DNA of 64,000 nucleotides from Polynucleobacter sp. MG-5-Ahmo-C2 (lineage in GTDB: Bacteria; Pseudomonadota; Gammaproteobacteria; Burkholderiales; Burkholderiaceae). Within the stretch, counting starts at the first letter, position 1. Every line of letters begins with the position of its first letter. Made by a program: the position numbers and the translations under genes. The notes under the pieces are model-generated. The model saw nothing but the letters and a program-made list of their open reading frames with translations, was not told the origin of the DNA and did not search any database. Of the stretch, positions 47,611 through 57,608 are shown in pieces. The stretch spans positions 744,001 through 808,000 of the forward strand of contig NZ_CP061304.1 in the NCBI RefSeq assembly GCF_018687735.1, given 5' to 3'.

Positions 47611-47670
47611 ATGCTATATTGGCCAAACAAAATAGACATAAGGGCATCAGCCCAAAAGGAGATGAAGTGA
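47611..47670 (+). CDS. Possible 19-codon leader ORF overlapping the hydrolase start
   Basis: ATG 47611 follows AGGAG (47596-47600) and a second CCAAGG. It encodes 19 residues (MLYWPNKIDIRASAQKEMK) and its TGA at 47668 overlaps the downstream GTG start as GTGA. Coupled translation or a leader peptide is plausible. Not conserved evidence, only layout. Confidence 0.4.
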   Translation: MLYWPNKIDIRASAQKEMK

Positions 47671-48710
47671 AATTGATAGCACGCACACTAGTAGCGCTAA
47701 TTTCTTGTTTATGCCTCGGCCAAGCATTTGCCGCTGGAAAGATTCAAATGAACGAGTACATGGTGCCAAGTGACACTCCAGGTATTTCTTTGTACGTGCG
47801 CAATAAGCATCTAGCTGGCATGAAGAAATTCACTGCCGAGAAAACCTTGCTTTATGTTCACGGCTCAACCTATCCAGCAGAGACCGCCTTTGACTTATCG
47901 CTGGGCGGAACTTCATGGATGGAGTACATGGCGGCAAGAGGTTATGACGTCTGGCTAGTTGATCTTCGAGGCTATGGCAAATCTACTCGTCCTCCTGAGA
48001 TGGATCAGCCTGCTGACCAAAATGCGCCAATTGTGAGAACAGATACAGCGGTAAAGGATGTATCTAGTGCAGTTGACTACATCCTCAAGAAACGCAATAT
48101 CAGTAAGATTAATCTCCTTGGCTGGTCTTGGGGTACAACCATCATGGGCAAGTACACCACCGAGAATAACGAGAAGGTCAATAAATTAGTGCTCTATGCG
48201 CCACAATGGTTACGTCAAGGCGGAGCGCCATTAACGGATAAAGGCGGCCAATTAGGCGCCTATCGAGTTGCCTCGATGACCGATGCTAAAAATCGTTGGC
48301 TCACCGGTGTTCCTGAGAATGCTAAAGCGACTCTGATTCCGCAGGGTTGGTTTGAGAAGTGGGCAGAAGCAACTTTTGATACAGACCCATGGGGAAGAAC
48401 ACAAACGCCAAAAAAACTCAGGGCACCTAACGGTACCGTTCAAGACGCTCGTGAATTCTGGACAGCTGGTATTCCGGTATACGAACCTAAAAATATCCGT
48501 GTGCCAGTCATGCTAGTGCATGCAGAGTGGGATGCAGACTTGCCCAGCTATATGCTCTATGAGTATTTCACCAAGCTAGAAAATGCCCCATACAAAATCA
48601 TGTTGCAAATTAGTGAAGGTACTCACACCATCATCATGGAAAAGAACAGAATGTTGATGTTTGCAGGGGTTCAGGAGTTCTTGGATAGCAATTTCAAGCC
48701 CGAGAAATAA
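47667..48710 (+). CDS. Secreted alpha/beta hydrolase
   Basis: 347 residues from GTG 47667, five bases after AAGGAG; the frame is open to TTG 47619 but lacks a site there. A Sec signal peptide (MKLIARTLVALISCLCLGQAFA, then AGK) exports it. Nucleophile S154 in GWSWGTT, acid probably in HAEWDADLP, and His in SEGTHTIIM complete the triad. HG-S oxyanion turn at LLYVHGSTYP. Periplasmic esterase or lipase with unknown substrate. A strong terminator follows. Confidence 0.85.
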   Translation: MKLIARTLVALISCLCLGQAFAAGKIQMNEYMVPSDTPGISLYVRNKHLAGMKKFTAEKTLLYVHGSTYPAETAFDLSLGGTSWMEYMAARGYDVWLVDLRGYGKSTRPPEMDQPADQNAPIVRTDTAVKDVSSAVDYILKKRNISKINLLGWSWGTTIMGKYTTENNEKVNKLVLYAPQWLRQGGAPLTDKGGQLGAYRVASMTDAKNRWLTGVPENAKATLIPQGWFEKWAEATFDTDPWGRTQTPKKLRAPNGTVQDAREFWTAGIPVYEPKNIRVPVMLVHAEWDADLPSYMLYEYFTKLENAPYKIMLQISEGTHTIIMEKNRMLMFAGVQEFLDSNFKPEK

Positions 48711-48729
48711 GCACCGATCCCAAAACAAA

Positions 48730-48757
48730 AAAGCCCCTAGAGTACTCTAGGGGCTTT
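48730..48757. terminator. Perfect-palindrome terminator shared by two convergent units
   Basis: AAAGCCCCTAGAGT and ACTCTAGGGGCTTT abut as a 28-base perfect palindrome. The minus strand continues TTTTTTGTTTTG, giving the better U-run, so it mainly ends tRNA-Asn; it also closes the hydrolase gene on the plus strand. Confidence 0.9.
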
Positions 48758-48764
48758 GCTTATT

Positions 48765-48840
48765 TGGCTCCTCGACCTGGGCTCGAACCAGGGACCTACG
48801 GATTAACAGTCCGGCGCTCTACCGACTGAGCTATCGAGGA
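48765..48840 (-). tRNA. tRNA-Asn (GTT)
   Basis: Read on the minus strand: acceptor TCCTCGA/TCGAGGA, D arm GCTC/GAGC, anticodon stem CCGGA/TCCGT (last pair mismatched-like A-T/G-T) with loop CTGTTAA giving GTT, T arm CCTGG/CCAGG with TTCGAGC, and an encoded CCA. Confidence 0.96.
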
Positions 48841-48861
48841 ATAAGCCGATATTATAGCAAG

Positions 48862-49746
48862 ATGCGCTCACTACTTCCTACATCCGTACAGATCCCCAGA
48901 GTAATGACTATTGCTGGCTCAGACAGCGGCGGTGGGGCGGGCTTGCAGGCTGATCTTAAGGTCATCACCGCTCTTGGGGCTTATGGCATGTCTGTGATCA
49001 CCGCTATTACGGCTCAAAACACCCTAGGGGTCACACGTATTCAGGATGTGGATCAGAATGTTGTTGCAGCCCAAATTGATGCCGTCCTGTTTGATATCGG
49101 GGCGGATATTGTCAAAATTGGAATGCTGGCCAGCCCAGAAATTGTGCAAACGGTAGCCAAAGCATTGCGCCGTCATGACGTTAAAAGGATTGTTCTAGAT
49201 CCCGTATTGCGTGCCACCTCAGGAGCAAGTCTTGGTGGTGATGACACAGCTCAAGCCATGATTGCGGAACTATTTCCGATGGCAACATTGATTACTCCAA
49301 ATATGGATGAGGCATCTTTGCTTTTAGGTCGCGATATTCATGGTGCGAATGATTTCAAAAAAGCAGCACAAGAATTGCTGGCGATGGGCCCACAAGCAGT
49401 CTTAATTAAAGGGGGGCACCTCGACGCTACGCATACGCAAATCACGGATTTTTTGATGTGGAAAACGATTGAAGATGGACTCGAAGTAATTCAGTCAAAA
49501 GAATTCAAACACTATCGGGTCAATACCCTCAATACCCATGGCACGGGTTGTTCGTTAGCATCTGCAATTGCAACCTACCTGGCTGATCGCCATGATTTGA
49601 GTCATGCAGTAGCAAAAGCAATTGCCTTCGTAGAAGCGGGATTAGAGGCGGGGCGCTTCTTAAGTATTGGTGAGGGTCCGGGTCCCCTATGGCATATGCA
49701 CGATTTCTACCCAACAGCTTTGTTGGATGAAAAAGGGAAGTGCTAA
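48862..49746 (+). CDS. thiD: Bifunctional hydroxymethylpyrimidine kinase/phosphomethylpyrimidine kinase
   Basis: 294 residues, ribokinase fold. TIAGSDSGGGAGLQADLK near the N-terminus and the anion-hole NTHGTGCSLASAIA near the C-terminus are diagnostic. It phosphorylates HMP to HMP-PP for thiamine synthesis or salvage. It is convergent with the thiC operon on the other strand, so it is outside the control of that riboswitch. Confidence 0.96.
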   Translation: MRSLLPTSVQIPRVMTIAGSDSGGGAGLQADLKVITALGAYGMSVITAITAQNTLGVTRIQDVDQNVVAAQIDAVLFDIGADIVKIGMLASPEIVQTVAKALRRHDVKRIVLDPVLRATSGASLGGDDTAQAMIAELFPMATLITPNMDEASLLLGRDIHGANDFKKAAQELLAMGPQAVLIKGGHLDATHTQITDFLMWKTIEDGLEVIQSKEFKHYRVNTLNTHGTGCSLASAIATYLADRHDLSHAVAKAIAFVEAGLEAGRFLSIGEGPGPLWHMHDFYPTALLDEKGKC

Positions 49747-49768
49747 TCGCTTTTTAGATCATTGCGGA

Positions 49769-50692
49769 CTACTGCATTAACTCTTGTAAGTACCTTACAG
49801 CAGCCTTGGGATCTTTCGCTTGGGTAATGGCGCGCACAACCGCTACGGAGCCAACACCACTTTTAGCCACCGCCCGAATGCTATCTTGATCAATGCCGCC
49901 AATGGCGACCAATGGATAGTGACTCATCAGTTTGGCATATTGATACAGGCGTCCTAAACCTTGTGGCGCAGTAGCCATCTTCTTTAAATTGGTTGGGAAG
50001 ACTGCTCCCATTGCAATATAGCTAGGGCAAAAGCGATCTGCATAAATCATCTCTGCATAACCATGGGTACTCAAACCCAAACGCAGACCAGATGCACGAA
50101 TTTCATCCAAATTGGCAGTTGTCATATCTTCTTGACCCAGGTGCACACCATAGGCACCCGCATCGATTGCTTGCTCCCAATAATCATTAATGAAGAGCAG
50201 TGTTTTGCTATCTTTAGCTGCCTCGACCGCTTCTCTAATTTGTTTTCTGATGTTGAATTTGTCTTCAGATTTAAAGCGGAGTTGGACAGTCGGAAGTTCA
50301 GCATCTACCATGCGCTTTACCCAATCGGCATCAGGCATCACACCATATAAACCTAAGCGCTTTGGGCATTCTGCAAAAGCATTGGGATTCATATTGCGAG
50401 TCCACGGCAATAAATCAAAATGCTCTGGTCTATTGGGCCACTTCAGGGCATTAAACCCACCATCACCTTGTGCCATGCGAGACCATGCCTTACCCAATAC
50501 TTTGGCATCGGATTCAATAAAACCCATATTGATTGCAGCAAGAGCGCCGGCCAGTTCATAGTGATCGGCTGCTGCTTCATTATCGATTCGGGGTGGAGGA
50601 TGGCTAGGGGTAAATTGCGGCATCGGAATACACAAATCCTCATTGCAATGGGCTGCAATGATTTGATCAGCAAGGTCCCGAATGAGGCTCAT
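49769..50692 (-). CDS. thiE: Thiamine phosphate synthase with N-terminal extension
   Basis: 307 residues. The C-terminal ~195 residues form the ThiE TIM barrel: VQLRFKSED, LLFINDYWEQAIDAGAYGVHLGQEDM, AMGAVFPTNLKK, LVAIGGI and GVGSVAVVRAI (phosphate loop). It joins HMP-PP and thiazole phosphate to thiamine phosphate. Residues 1-110 are an extra helical domain (GFIESDAKVLGKAWSRMAQ, FNALKWPNRPEHFDLL) absent from the ~210-residue canonical ThiE. It is the last gene of the thiC operon, 17 bases after thiG. Confidence 0.92.
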   Translation of the reverse strand: MSLIRDLADQIIAAHCNEDLCIPMPQFTPSHPPPRIDNEAAADHYELAGALAAINMGFIESDAKVLGKAWSRMAQGDGGFNALKWPNRPEHFDLLPWTRNMNPNAFAECPKRLGLYGVMPDADWVKRMVDAELPTVQLRFKSEDKFNIRKQIREAVEAAKDSKTLLFINDYWEQAIDAGAYGVHLGQEDMTTANLDEIRASGLRLGLSTHGYAEMIYADRFCPSYIAMGAVFPTNLKKMATAPQGLGRLYQYAKLMSHYPLVAIGGIDQDSIRAVAKSGVGSVAVVRAITQAKDPKAAVRYLQELMQ

Positions 50693-50709
50693 ATTCTTAG
50701 TCTAGTGAA

Positions 50710-51528
50710 TTAACTCTGATGCCAAAAAGGAGTTCCGACTAATGGCGTACTTGCTTGAGCAGATTCTTGCGGCTTCATGGCCCCAGATAAATAAGCGGCC
50801 CGCCCTGCATCTACTGCCATGCCAAACGCTTTGGCCATTACGACCGGATCTTCTGCAAGCGCAACTGCCGTATTTAATAGAACCCCGTCAAATCCCCATT
50901 CCATCACAGTACAAGCATGGGATGGGAGACCAAGACCCGCATCTACTAGTAGCGGCACTTTCAGGCGGGCACGCAATAGCTTCATGGCATAGGGATTTAA
51001 GGGTCCCCGACCAGTTCCTATTGGTGCCGCCCAAGGCATGACTGCCTGGCAACCAACATCGACTAAGCGCTGGCACAAAATTAAATCTTCAGTGCAATAG
51101 GGTAATACTTTGAAACCATCTTTAATTAAAGTCTCAGCGGTTTGAACCAAACGCAGAGTGTCTGGCTGCAAGGTGTAGTCATCACCAATCAGTTCCAGCT
51201 TAATCCAATTTGTTTCAAAAACCTCGCGTGCCATCTGTGCGGTAGTAATCACTTCTTGTGGGCTATGACAGCCTGCTGTATTTGGCAAGACGGGCACAGC
51301 CATCTTTTTAAGAAGATCCCAAAAGCCACTATGCGCCTCAGTAGTTGATGTGCCTTGGCGACGCAAACTCACAGTAATCATTGCTGGATTAGAAGCTTGC
51401 ACCGCATTCTCTAAAACTTGTGGAGAGGGGTAGCGAGAGGTGCCTAGCAATAAACGGCTAGCAAAGCTCTCACCATAAAGAACCAAAGCGTCAGCACTAT
51501 TGAGATTATTCGGTAAAGGTACTGTCAT
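50710..51528 (-). CDS. thiG: Thiazole synthase
   Basis: 272 residues. (beta/alpha)8 barrel with [11 protein letters not shown], the Schiff-base Lys in [10 protein letters not shown], and [26 protein letters not shown]. It assembles the thiazole ring from deoxyxylulose phosphate, the ThiO product and ThiS-thiocarboxylate. It lies six bases after thiS. The thiO-thiS-thiG order implies the glycine-oxidase (Bacillus-like) route rather than ThiH. Confidence 0.97.
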   Translation of the reverse strand: MTVPLPNNLNSADALVLYGESFASRLLLGTSRYPSPQVLENAVQASNPAMITVSLRRQGTSTTEAHSGFWDLLKKMAVPVLPNTAGCHSPQEVITTAQMAREVFETNWIKLELIGDDYTLQPDTLRLVQTAETLIKDGFKVLPYCTEDLILCQRLVDVGCQAVMPWAAPIGTGRGPLNPYAMKLLRARLKVPLLVDAGLGLPSHACTVMEWGFDGVLLNTAVALAEDPVVMAKAFGMAVDAGRAAYLSGAMKPQESAQASTPLVGTPFWHQS

Positions 51529-51534
51529 GACTCT

Positions 51535-51732
51535 TTAACCACCTGTCACAGGAGCGATTACCTCAACCTGGTCATTCTCATTCAGAAGAAATTCTCCATG
51601 CTTGTTCTTGGGAACAAAATTCAGATTTACGGCCACAGCATAGGGTGGCTTAGCATCAACCAAAGCAAGTACATCAGTGATCATGCTCTGATTGGGAACT
51701 TGATACTCCACTTGGTTCACGATCACGCGCAT
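51535..51732 (-). CDS. thiS: Sulfur carrier protein ThiS
   Basis: 65 residues, ubiquitin-like fold, ending in the obligatory Gly-Gly (APVTGG) that is adenylated and thiocarboxylated. VAVNLNFVPKNKHGEFLLNENDQVEVI is the typical core. Starts inside the last ten bases of thiO. No thiF is present in the operon, so a MoeB-type enzyme elsewhere must activate it. Confidence 0.95.
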   Translation of the reverse strand: MRVIVNQVEYQVPNQSMITDVLALVDAKPPYAVAVNLNFVPKNKHGEFLLNENDQVEVIAPVTGG

Positions 51733-52871
51733 AAGCTAGCCTCTCGATTGCTGGCTTCCTTGCTAATGTTCAGGCCTAAGTCTAAAGCGGTATTGCTGTC
51801 ACCAGACGCTAGAAGCTCTAGAGCGCAATCTAGAATGGCTGGGGCAATCATAAAACCATGGCGATATAAGCCATTGATCATGATCAAATCAGAAAGCCCT
51901 TGATCTTTGCGCATTCTAATTTCTGGAAGATTGTTTTTCAGGGTTGGACGGCACTGTGTTGCCATTTCCAGAATACGAGCCTCTGCAAAACCACTGTGAA
52001 CGGTATAGACGGCACTCAGTAATTCCATGGCCGAACGCACGCTCATCTCGGACAGATCGTCTGATTCGATTTCGGTTGCACCAACCACGTAAATGTCTTT
52101 TTCTTTGGGGGCAATATAGATTGGATAGCGCGGATGAATCAAACGGGTAGGGCGCTTGAGTTTGACTTCAGGAGCATATAAGCGCACAACTTCACCGCGT
52201 ACACCCCGTAAGGTATTGTTACTATTCGCGACCCAAGCATTCTTAGCGCCCGTACCACGACAGTCGATCACGGCTTGGTAAGAATCATCTTTACGCAGAT
52301 CGTCTGGATTAACTTCGGTATTCCAGTGGCAATGAACCTTCAGATTATTCAACTCAATCAGAAGCGCATCTAAAAGCTGGCGATTATCAAGTTGCCCCTC
52401 ATTAGGTAAAAACAAGCCTTGTGTGAATCGAGCCGCAACACCAGGCTCAAGATCACGTATTGCTTCATTATTCAGTTTCTGCGGAAGTTGTAGTGACGCG
52501 TTATTGCGGCAGTTGCGCTCCAGGTGTGCAGTAAACCGCTCAGCATCACTAGCATCTTGCCGATGCCACAAAATCAATGTGCCATCTTGTTGGATAAATA
52601 CTGGCGCTGATAATTGATTGATCAATTCTTTCCAACGCGGCAGACTATGAATGCCCATACGGACAACCGAATCTTCAGTAATAACCGATTCTGCCAGCGG
52701 GGCTAGCATGGCTGCAGCAATTCTGGCAGCAGCACCACTCGCATCTGAGTGTCCTTTGTCAAAAAGATCTACTTCAGCACCACGCTGGGCAAGTGAGACT
52801 GCCAGTAAACGGCCCATTAGGCCGCCACCGACAATCGCGTATTTGCTGTGCGAGAAGGATGCGCTATTCAC
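51723..52871 (-). CDS. thiO: Glycine oxidase ThiO
   Basis: 382 residues, DAO-type flavoenzyme. FAD-binding AIVGGGLMGRLLAVSLAQRGAEVDLFD at the N-terminus, VIDCRGTGAKN and the C-terminal MINGLYRHGFMIAPA loop with active-site residues. It oxidises glycine to dehydroglycine for thiazole formation, in aerobic organisms in place of ThiH. It overlaps thiS by ten bases and lies 17 bases after thiC. Confidence 0.94.
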   Translation of the reverse strand: MNSASFSHSKYAIVGGGLMGRLLAVSLAQRGAEVDLFDKGHSDASGAAARIAAAMLAPLAESVITEDSVVRMGIHSLPRWKELINQLSAPVFIQQDGTLILWHRQDASDAERFTAHLERNCRNNASLQLPQKLNNEAIRDLEPGVAARFTQGLFLPNEGQLDNRQLLDALLIELNNLKVHCHWNTEVNPDDLRKDDSYQAVIDCRGTGAKNAWVANSNNTLRGVRGEVVRLYAPEVKLKRPTRLIHPRYPIYIAPKEKDIYVVGATEIESDDLSEMSVRSAMELLSAVYTVHSGFAEARILEMATQCRPTLKNNLPEIRMRKDQGLSDLIMINGLYRHGFMIAPAILDCALELLASGDSNTALDLGLNISKEASNREASLCA

Positions 52872-52888
52872 AATCTGCTCAGATGTAC

Positions 52889-54971
<2,083 letters not shown>

Positions 54972-55037
54972 TTATTATGGATTTAACCACGAAATTCAGT
55001 TTAGAGGCATGACCTCAATCAAGAGGCTCAAATAGGC

Positions 55038-55880
55038 CTAGAAGCCGTATTTATTGCGTCGCAAAATGTAGTCAGCCGTTACAAATGCGGCGTCGCTCGT
55101 AAATTCATCGGCTAGGATTCGGGCGGCTGCTTCAGCTAGGGATATCTCAATAAAGCCACTGACTTCACCATCATGATTAGTGGGCACAAAGTTATTCGGC
55201 AGCTCCAAGTCATAAACATAGAGTTGCTCATCATGAAAGCCGCGACCAGCAATTGGGCGGCGCATATGGATGCGAGCAACTGGTTCAACTTGATCTGCAA
55301 TATGGGTGGGTACACCAGCCTCTTCCCATAGTTCGCGTTTTGCACAAATCCAAGGTGTCTCATCAGCAGAAATACCGCCTGCAGCAATGTTGTCTAACAG
55401 GCCAGGATCGGTAGCCTTTGTTTCACTGCGTCTACCCAACCACAGCAAACCCGATTGTGTATAGCCATTGATATGGGCTGCTGTGCTGCGAAACCCAAAG
55501 CTACGAAATGCTGCACGCTCTAAACGAAAGTACTTATGCCCATTTTGATCGATCCAAGCAAAATCTTCGTTGCGCCAACCAGGGATAAAACCACCTGCCC
55601 GCATTTTGTCAGCCAGTTTATAAAGGCTGGCAGATAAATCTACAGGGCGAGCTAAGCGGATAGTGAGGCAATCATTTCCAATGGAGATGAGGGGAATAGG
55701 CTCTTTTTTAAGAGACTCTTGAAGATACGGGATAAATTCTGGATTTAAGTGGCCAATCACCTGTTCACCCTCAGGGCCTCTAAAAAGATGAATTGGCATA
55801 AAGTCGACGGGCGCAGAGCGCGCCGTGTTTTGAAGCATTTCCTCGAGGGCGGCGAGTGTGCTGGTAGATAAGCTAGTCAT
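55038..55880 (-). CDS. DUF4743-Nudix hydrolase (damaged thiamine diphosphate phosphatase type)
   Basis: 280 residues from ATG 55880 (a TTG at 55925 is rejected). An N-terminal DUF4743 domain (~1-120) precedes a Nudix domain: RRSETKATDPGLLDNIAAGG, then the complete Nudix box GGISADETPWICAKREL-W-EEAGV (~168-190). Eukaryotic members of this DUF4743-Nudix family, as in yeast YJR142W and fission-yeast Tnr3, act on damaged or normal thiamine diphosphate. Placement just upstream of the thiC operon and riboswitch on the same strand supports that role here. Substrate inferred. Confidence 0.85.
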   Translation of the reverse strand: MTSLSTSTLAALEEMLQNTARSAPVDFMPIHLFRGPEGEQVIGHLNPEFIPYLQESLKKEPIPLISIGNDCLTIRLARPVDLSASLYKLADKMRAGGFIPGWRNEDFAWIDQNGHKYFRLERAAFRSFGFRSTAAHINGYTQSGLLWLGRRSETKATDPGLLDNIAAGGISADETPWICAKRELWEEAGVPTHIADQVEPVARIHMRRPIAGRGFHDEQLYVYDLELPNNFVPTNHDGEVSGFIEISLAEAAARILADEFTSDAAFVTADYILRRNKYGF

Positions 55881-56061
55881 ACATTGGAGTTTAAGGTAAC
55901 CGACCAGTCTTCGGGTGTTTGTCAATTACTCATAGCATAAAAGTTTGCAGAGAATAAAAATAAATTTCCATCTGCATGCGCAGCAAATCCAGATGAAGCA
56001 GCTGCTAATTATTTAAGCAAGCTAGTTCACTCTATACAAATCTGCGACTTACGAAAACTTT

Positions 56062-56091
56062 TGTGGATTTATCCACATTGCCTGTGGATAA
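56062..56091. promoter_or_regulatory. Cluster of DnaA boxes
   Basis: Two perfect TTATCCACA boxes: 56069-56077 forward and 56083-56091 reverse (TGTGGATAA). A third, 7-of-9 copy TGTGGATTT (56062-56070) overlaps the first, forming the inverted repeat TGTGGAT-TT-ATCCACA (56062-56077). No dnaA, dnaN or AT-rich unwinding region is nearby, so this is not the replication origin. It could titrate DnaA or regulate a neighbour. Confidence 0.7.
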
Positions 56092-56106
56092 GTTTTACTA
56101 AATTAG

Positions 56107-56181
56107 TGGTCCCGCCGACAGGAATCGAACCTGTATCCCACGCTTAGGAGGCATGTGCACTATCCATTGTGCTACGGCGAG
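56107..56181 (-). tRNA. tRNA-Arg (CCT)
   Basis: Read on the minus strand: acceptor CTCGCCG pairs with CGGCGGG (one G-T), D arm GCAC/GTGC, anticodon stem CATGC/GCGTG with loop CTCCTAA giving CCT, T arm ACAGG/CCTGT with TTCGATT, and an encoded CCA at 56107-56109. Confidence 0.93.
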
Positions 56182-56235
56182 TGTGTATCAAATATAAAAC
56201 TGTGCTAGGCGATTGAATTCTGAAATGGAAACGGA

Positions 56236-56376
56236 TTACCAACCACAAAGCGCCCAAACTTGATTGGTAACCGCGACCATCATGTCAGGCGCATAGTACG
56301 CTGAAAAAATGAGTAGCAAGCCCAATAGGGCAAAACTATAAAACAGCCATTGCGATAAAGAAAATCTTTTGCTCAT
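56236..56376 (-). CDS. 46-residue single-pass membrane protein coupled to the MFS transporter gene
   Basis: ATG 56376 overlaps the MFS stop as ATGA, a strong translational-coupling sign. The 46 residues (starting MSKRFSLSQWLFYSF) have a short basic N-terminus, one membrane helix (~10-29, WLFYSFALLGLLLIFSAYY) and a tail ending ALCGW. Too short for most gene callers. It may be a small accessory subunit of the transporter. Family unknown. Confidence 0.68.
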   Translation of the reverse strand: MSKRFSLSQWLFYSFALLGLLLIFSAYYAPDMMVAVTNQVWALCGW

Positions 56377-57605
56377 GCGTTTGCTGTGCGAGCGATGGCA
56401 CGCTCTTTAACAGGTAAGTTCACCAAAAATGCAAACACACCAAGTGCGATGGCAATTTCCCAAACGATGAAATATGAGCCGGTGCGATCAAACAAGTATC
56501 CACCAAGAAAAGCACCACAAAAGCTTCCAAGCTGATGCGAAAAGAACACTAAACCCGATAGCATCGTAAGGTATTTAACGCCAAAGATCTGCGCAACAAT
56601 GCCGTTTGTGAGCGGGATAGTGGATAACCACAGGAATCCCATGATGGCTGCAAAGATATAAGTGGTCATTGGGCTTAATGGTAGGAGCAAGAAGCCAATA
56701 ATGGCAATCGATCTGCCCAAATAAATACCAGAGAGTAGATAGCGCTTTGGAAAACGTTGACCCAACATGCCTGCGCTATAGGTCCCAAAAATATTAAATA
56801 GACCGATGAGTGCAAGTGCTGTAGTCGCTACTGCAGGTGCGCCGACTGCAGGATAGATTGCAGAAAGATCCTTTAAATAAGGGGCTAGATGAACCGCAAT
56901 AAATACCACCTGAAAGCCGCAAACAAAATAGCCCAGGGTTAGTAAGCGAAAGCTAGGATTAGAAAGAGCTTCTTTTAAAGCCTGTTTGATTGTTTGATCA
57001 CCGAGATTGTTATTGTGAACAAAGTTTTTCTCACGCAACATAAAAGCAGTTGGAATCATGAGGCTTGCCATCAATGCTAGTAAGAGGAGTGCATCTTGTG
57101 ATCCAAAGGCACTTAATAAACCTTGCTCAGCCGGAATCATCAGAAATTGACCAAAGGATCCTGCGGCTGCAGCAATACCCATCGCCCAAACGCGTTTATC
57201 TGCAGGAACATTGCGACCTAAGATGCCGTAGACCACGCTGTAAGTGGTTGCAGTTTGCGCTAGACCAATCAGCAATCCGCCAGCAACGGTGAAGTTGAAG
57301 ATATCGGTAGAGACTGCCATGCCGGCTAAACCAAGTGCATACAGTATGCCGCCAGCCACCATAATCTTGAATGCGCCATATCGATCAGCCAGTGCGCCAG
57401 TAATGGGCTGAAAGGCACCCCAAATTAAGTTTTGCAAAGCAATAGTGAGGGCAAAGGTTTCTCTACCCCACTCATTGGCCGAGGTGATGGGCAAATTAAA
57501 TAAGCCGAAGCCATGACGAATGCCCATGGATAGTGTCACCATGAGCCCGCCATAAATAAGGACTTGTTTCATGGTCAGTGATGGCTTGATCGCAGCAATG
57601 TTCAT
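56373..57605 (-). CDS. Major facilitator superfamily transporter (OxlT/monocarboxylate type)
   Basis: 410 residues with twelve membrane segments. MGIRHGFGLFNLPI in TM1, the GALADRYGAFKIMVAGG loop 2-3 signature and a C-terminal half with LSGLVFFSHQLGSFCGAFLGGYLFDRTG resemble oxalate:formate antiporter and monocarboxylate-type carriers. It probably imports an organic acid. It lies three bases after a CaiB-type CoA-transferase gene and overlaps the 46-residue gene by four bases, so the three form one operon. Confidence 0.88.
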   Translation of the reverse strand: MNIAAIKPSLTMKQVLIYGGLMVTLSMGIRHGFGLFNLPITSANEWGRETFALTIALQNLIWGAFQPITGALADRYGAFKIMVAGGILYALGLAGMAVSTDIFNFTVAGGLLIGLAQTATTYSVVYGILGRNVPADKRVWAMGIAAAAGSFGQFLMIPAEQGLLSAFGSQDALLLLALMASLMIPTAFMLREKNFVHNNNLGDQTIKQALKEALSNPSFRLLTLGYFVCGFQVVFIAVHLAPYLKDLSAIYPAVGAPAVATTALALIGLFNIFGTYSAGMLGQRFPKRYLLSGIYLGRSIAIIGFLLLPLSPMTTYIFAAIMGFLWLSTIPLTNGIVAQIFGVKYLTMLSGLVFFSHQLGSFCGAFLGGYLFDRTGSYFIVWEIAIALGVFAFLVNLPVKERAIARTANA

Positions 57606-57608
57606 GGT

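Noticed and set aside
56030-56110. DnaA boxes as a chromosomal origin
   Set aside because: No dnaA/dnaN neighbourhood, no AT-rich unwinding element and too few boxes for oriC.
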